Source of the DNA: Betaproteobacteria bacterium
Lineage (GTDB): Bacteria; Pseudomonadota; Gammaproteobacteria; Burkholderiales; Usitatibacteraceae
DNA length: 18,325 bases
NCBI GenBank assembly: GCA_025362705.1
Contig: JANYFH010000351.1
Span: 1 to 18,325, forward strand
Direction: 5' to 3'
Shown here: positions 14,884-18,325 of the stretch, one piece after another
How the letters are laid out: every line of letters begins with the position of its first letter
How positions within the stretch are numbered: position 1 is the first letter of the stretch
Position numbers and translations under genes: made by a program
The notes under the pieces: model-generated
Seen by the model: the letters and a program-made list of their open reading frames with translations, nothing else
Database searches by the model: none
What the model was told of the DNA's origin: nothing

Positions 14884-15636
14884 TCAACCGCGCCCCACAA
14901 ACGGCATTTTAGTAGCCATAACGGTCATGAATTGTACGTTTGCGGCGAGCGGCAGGCTGGCCATGTGCAGTACCGCGTCGGCGACAATCTGCACATCCAT
15001 CAAGGGCTCGATGGCAATTTCGCCATTGGCTTGCGGCACGCCGTTGGCCATGCGTGCGGCCAGCTCGGTCATGGCGTTGCCGATGTCGATTTGGCCGCAG
15101 GCGATATTGTGTTTGCGACCATCGAGCGAGGTTGATTTGGTGAGCCCGGTAATGGCGTGCTTGGTGGCAGTGTACGGCGCGGAATTGGGCCTGGGTGCAT
15201 GGGCGGAAATGGAGCCGTTGTTGATGATGCGCCCACCCTGCGGTGATTGCGATTTCATGATCCTGATCGCCTCCTGTGTGCAAAGAAAAGGGCCGAACAG
15301 ATTGACGTCAATAACCGATTTCAATTTTTCGATGCTCATTTCTTCGAGCGGAATTGCTGGCGCGCCTGTGCCCGCGTTGTTAAACAACAAGTCCAGTCGC
15401 CCGAACGTCTGCAGCGCGCGGGCAAACAAATTTTTCACCGCTTCCGGATTGGCAACATCCGTCTCTATCGCGAGTGCGCGATTCCCCGCGCCGGATGCCG
15501 CTGCCACCTGCTGCAACAAATCCGCCCTGCGGCCCGCCAGCACCACTGCGTAACCCGCTTTCAGTAAAGTGAGTGCAGTGGCTTTGCCGATGCCGCTGCC
15601 GGCACCAGTAACGATTGCGATGGGTGTGTCTTTCAT
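14884..15636 (-). CDS. SDR-family NAD(P)-dependent oxidoreductase
   Basis: A 250-residue classical short-chain dehydrogenase. The cofactor motif TGAGSGIG is at 10-17, NNAG at 86-89, catalytic serine in NNGSISAHA (S142 or S144), and YTATK gives Y155 and K159. The two arginines after the second beta strand (LAGRRADL, 36-37) suggest preference for NADP(H). The substrate loop and C-terminus (IVADAVLHMASLPLAANVQF) resemble short-chain alcohol and 3-oxoacyl reductases; the substrate cannot be named. Start at 15636, where homology begins, with a GAGG about 10 bases upstream; the 18 extra upstream codons are not family-like. It is 86 bases upstream of the 98-aa gene and 69 bases downstream of the DUF3943 gene. 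Confidence 0.92.
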   Translation of the reverse strand: MKDTPIAIVTGAGSGIGKATALTLLKAGYAVVLAGRRADLLQQVAAASGAGNRALAIETDVANPEAVKNLFARALQTFGRLDLLFNNAGTGAPAIPLEEMSIEKLKSVIDVNLFGPFLCTQEAIRIMKSQSPQGGRIINNGSISAHAPRPNSAPYTATKHAITGLTKSTSLDGRKHNIACGQIDIGNAMTELAARMANGVPQANGEIAIEPLMDVQIVADAVLHMASLPLAANVQFMTVMATKMPFVGRG

Positions 15637-15705
15637 CTTTTTTAAGCCTCGAAGAGTTAAGGAATTTCTGCACTCTATCAAGCTATTCACCGCAACGGTG
15701 AGCCA

Positions 15706-17238
15706 TCAACGCCACTCGACATTGCCGAAGCCGTCCTGACCGAGCAGCGTGTAGAAAAGTCCAATTGTTCGCCTGGTCTGCCTTCTGCTCCCCAAATCAG
15801 GAAAAGACGCATCGCGTCGATTGCCAAGATACTTGATCGTGAAGGCATGTCGACGCTTGACGCGATGCGTGTATGAAGCATCCACCCGAACGATGTTGTC
15901 GTGCCCTCCACGCTCGGCACCGATGTTGCTCACGAAATATTCGCGCGCGGTGAAATCGAGTGAAGAGGTATCGGCGAAAACCAGCCTCATTGCAACCAGT
16001 GCCTGTGGCGCCACGCCATAGTGATAATCACGCTCGGAAACTTCCCCGCGTGTAGTACCAACTGCAGCATAACCAATACCGAGGAGGGCCGAGCCCTGCA
16101 CAGCAAAAGAATCGGACAGCCGACTTTCAACCGTAGTGCCGAGCGATAAGGCCGTCGTCGATATGCGAAAAATTTGCGGCGCGATGTAGTCGTAGCTGCC
16201 GTACAGTCCCCATATCCCACGGTAATTCGCGCCCACCGCATAATCCCGGCCTTTGAGCAAACCACGCGTCATGACGTTCTCGAAGCCGTTCGCGCTGGAG
16301 GCTGTAGCCTGCAAATTAAAGTAATCGAATGGACGTGTATATGAATAGTCGGGCTTGCCTGGCAAACCGTAATCGATCGAAAAATCGGTGAGCACTTCGT
16401 TGCGTCTGAGCTTTGTGGTTGACGTGCCCTAGTCATTTTTCGCGGTGCCGCTAAAGCCAATCTGAATGCGGCTGTAATACGCTGGATCTCGGCTCGCAAA
16501 AACAGTGCCGAGCCTGTCTCCGAAAACGAGACGATTGAATCCCGCCGACGGAGAAAGTGCAGCCGCACTGAACTTCCTCCAAAGCGGTGGCGTGCCACCG
16601 CCATGTTCAAGCATCAGGCTCGACAAACGGAACAATGCCTCTCCCAAAAAAGTGCCGCCGATGCCAGTGTTGATCTGATCATTTCGGGACGGCTTTGTGG
16701 TTTCCCCCGCAACTTCCCAAAATGCACTACCCGCAAAGGTGTACGCGAGCGCTCCCCAATAATCGAGCCCCGCAGATCGTGCGAAGCCGTGGTAGATCGA
16801 TCCCTGATACGGATGCCCTAACTGGTTGGTGCTGAATGGATCGTTGTCGACGACCCAGCTCGCGCGCAAGTTGTGGCGGATTGACGAAAGATTGCTTTTG
16901 TATTCATCGCTGATATAACGACGGTTGTGCTGATTGAGCAGGAAGTCGAAACTGAAAATTTCCAGTGCGGGAATCGAATAACTTTTGCGCGCAGTGAGGT
17001 CGGCCGAAAAATCAAGCGCCGGCTTTTCAGCCGCTCTTGCGGCCACATCACGGGCAGTCTCACTTGCCGTCATCGACCACGATTTCGCAGTGCCGCTGTC
17101 GACGGGCTCTGCTGCGAATACCGTGCATTGCGTTGCGAGGGTCAGAGTGATCGCGGCGTGAAGGAACACTGCCCGGCAGCGGGAATTACGATGAAATCCA
17201 TTCGCGTCCGTAGTTTTGATGGAATTGGAGATTGTCAT
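15706..17238 (-). pseudogene. DUF3943 family protein, interrupted by an in-frame TAG
   Basis: The reading frame from ATG 17238 to the stop at 15706 spans 510 codons, the expected size for a DUF3943 outer-envelope protein. Its only interruption is TAG at 16431-16429 (codon 270). Before the TAG are a signal peptide (hydrophobic core about 24-42) and the family's core motifs: SSIRHNLRASWVVDNDPF, NQLGHPYQGSIYHGFARSAG, GSAFWEVAGETTKPSRNDQI and GGTFLGEALFRL. After it come beta-strand-rich segments (VGANYRGIWGLYGSYDYI, HAFTIKYLG) ending in aromatic strands, as in outer-membrane proteins. Reading restarts in the same frame 12 codons later at GTG 16395. Other genes here end in TAG, so recoding is unlikely; a nonsense mutation, a sequence error, or two-piece expression are the options. 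It is divergent from the phosphatidylserine synthase gene. Confidence 0.85.
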
Positions 17239-17367
17239 ACGCGAATTCTGTTCAAAGCTGCGTCGGCGCGCGGTGCGGCAGCGCACATAAGGCTGAATGT
17301 TTTCTACGCCGCGTTTCGTGGACTTGGGAGTGTTACGCTATTCCAACACCACGCAAATGAGATCCTT

Positions 17368-17994
17368 ATGACAACACTTAAAACCACCAAACCATTCTCA
17401 ATGATTCGCGAGTTCCACCTTGCCGACTGGTTCACGCTGGGTAATGCCATCTGCGGAACGGGTGCGTTGTTTTCAACGATGACGTATCTCGAAACGAGCG
17501 ATGTGAGACATGTTTACTTTGCGTGCGGGCTGGTGATCGCTGCGTTGATTTTCGATGTCTTTGACGGCCGCATCGCACGCTGGCGCCAGAAGTCGTCGGC
17601 GATGGGTCGCGAGCTCGATTCACTGGCCGATGTAATCTCGTTCGGCGTTGCTCCTGCGATCATTGGTTACGGCTGCGGCATGCAGGGCTTTTACGACCGG
17701 ATCGTACTCGCCTGCTTCGTCGCTTGCGGGGTATCGCGTCTGGCGCGCTATAACGTTACGGCCGAAGAGCTATCTGAAGGGGGCGACAAGGTAAAGTATT
17801 TCGAAGGGACGCCTATCCCCACGTCTGTCGTTCTGGTTTGCCTGCTGACATTTGCTGCGTATCTTGGCGCAGTGCGCGAAAGCCTCTGGTTCGGTGAGAT
17901 GACGCTGGGCGGTTTCAAGTTTCATCCGCTCGTATTGTTGTTCGCCGTTTCGGGCTCGCTGATGATCAGTCGAATCAGAATCCCGAAATTTTGA
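17368..17994 (+). CDS. pssA: CDP-diacylglycerol--serine O-phosphatidyltransferase
   Basis: A 208-residue inner-membrane enzyme that joins serine to CDP-diacylglycerol, the step leading to phosphatidylethanolamine. The CDP-alcohol phosphotransferase signature is complete: D66-G-x2-A-R71, G80, D84 and D88 in the DG-x2-AR-x8-G-x3-D-x3-D pattern. After it come SFGVAPAIIGYG, SRLARYNV and YFEGTPIPTSV, all typical of the type II PssA family. About six membrane helices are visible. Start at ATG 17368; the upstream extension of the open frame lies over the DUF3943 gene and is a shadow. A weak GAGA sits about 5 bases before the start. Gene name by family pattern; a phosphatidylglycerol-type substrate would be the main alternative. 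Confidence 0.92.
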   Translation: MTTLKTTKPFSMIREFHLADWFTLGNAICGTGALFSTMTYLETSDVRHVYFACGLVIAALIFDVFDGRIARWRQKSSAMGRELDSLADVISFGVAPAIIGYGCGMQGFYDRIVLACFVACGVSRLARYNVTAEELSEGGDKVKYFEGTPIPTSVVLVCLLTFAAYLGAVRESLWFGEMTLGGFKFHPLVLLFAVSGSLMISRIRIPKF

Positions 17995-18045
17995 AAACGA
18001 CAGTCTTGTTCGACCCCGCACAATGGGGTGTATACGGCTCAGGGC

Positions 18046-18325
18046 TCAGGACTTCTCTGATTCTGTGTAGCGTCGAATGATCTGTTTGCCCAAGGCCATC
18101 ATGTGGACTTGGTCTGGGCCGTCCGCCTGGCGACACCAACGCGCGTAATTGAATGCTTCCGCCATGAAGTAGTCGCCGGTCAGGCCACCGGCACCATGAA
18201 TTTGCATGCAGCGGTCAATGACGGTCTGCGCCATCAACGGCACGGTAATTTTTGTCGCCACGATCAGGTCGCGTGCATCCTTTGGTCCGACTTCATCCAT
18301 CCGCTGCGCCGTTTTCATAGTGAGC
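18046..18325 (-). CDS. Acyl-CoA dehydrogenase, C-terminal end (partial, cut by window edge)
   Basis: The last 92 residues of an acyl-CoA dehydrogenase. The C-terminal helical domain motifs are clear: KTAQRMDEVGPKDARDLI, QTVIDRCMQIHGAGGLTGD, ARWCRQADGPDQVHMMALGK and a final IIRRYTESEKS. The IHGxxGL and ADGPDxVH motifs belong to the ACAD10/11-like and FadE groups, which act on acyl-CoA and pass electrons to ETF. The frame is open to the right edge of the window, and an internal Met at 18318 is not the true start. It is convergent with the phosphatidylserine synthase gene; a short palindrome (acccc/ggggt, 18014-18030) lies between them but has no T-run. Confidence 0.93.
   Translation of the reverse strand, partial: LTMKTAQRMDEVGPKDARDLIVATKITVPLMAQTVIDRCMQIHGAGGLTGDYFMAEAFNYARWCRQADGPDQVHMMALGKQIIRRYTESEKS

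Noticed and set aside
16429..16431. TAG read as an amino acid (genetic recoding)
   Set aside because: At least five neighbouring genes, including those ending at 2550, 4713, 13184 and 13985, end in TAG as a normal stop.

Overview
The window looks like a piece of chromosome from a GC-rich Gram-negative bacterium, most likely an uncultured or little-studied betaproteobacterium. This is judged from overall protein character (CHASE hybrid kinase, LytTR system with 2TM proteins, DUF3943, NnrU, periplasmic signal peptides and a lipoprotein) and is inference, not a database match. TAG, TGA and TAA are all used as normal stops. No tRNA, rRNA, CRISPR, transposase or phage gene was found.

Layout. 1-226: nothing clear. 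227-784: membrane protein (DUF7010-like). 785-1434: an unusual stretch with a perfect 34-bp inverted repeat, a second outer inverted repeat, and two small membrane ORFs reading outward from the hairpin, one of them frameshifted. 1435-2550: EamA-type transporter and a DUF3820 protein. 2564-3952 (-): secreted beta-lactamase-fold serine hydrolase; 4135-4713: NnrU-family membrane protein; 4745-5104 (-): DUF1428 protein.

5.3-12.6 kb is a signalling block. A UgpB-like periplasmic binding protein and a CHASE-domain hybrid histidine kinase form a tight operon, divergent from a NarL/LuxR-type response regulator. No transport permease or ATPase is nearby, so the binding protein is probably the ligand sensor for the kinase. 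A compact diguanylate cyclase with an intact inhibitory site and a good terminator follows. Next is a three-gene operon with ATGA overlaps: stand-alone 2TM protein, LytS-type histidine kinase carrying the same 2TM module, and LytTR response regulator.

12.8-18.3 kb is mixed: a GLOD5-like VOC protein, an orphan ParA ATPase, a minus-strand run of an SDR oxidoreductase, an unknown 98-aa protein and a small lipoprotein, a DUF3943 gene broken by one in-frame TAG, phosphatidylserine synthase (divergent from the DUF3943 gene), and the C-terminal end of an acyl-CoA dehydrogenase running off the right edge.

The strongest leads are the nested inverted-repeat locus at 0.96-1.44 kb, the binding-protein/CHASE-kinase/regulator trio, the duplicated 2TM module, and the amber-interrupted DUF3943 gene.
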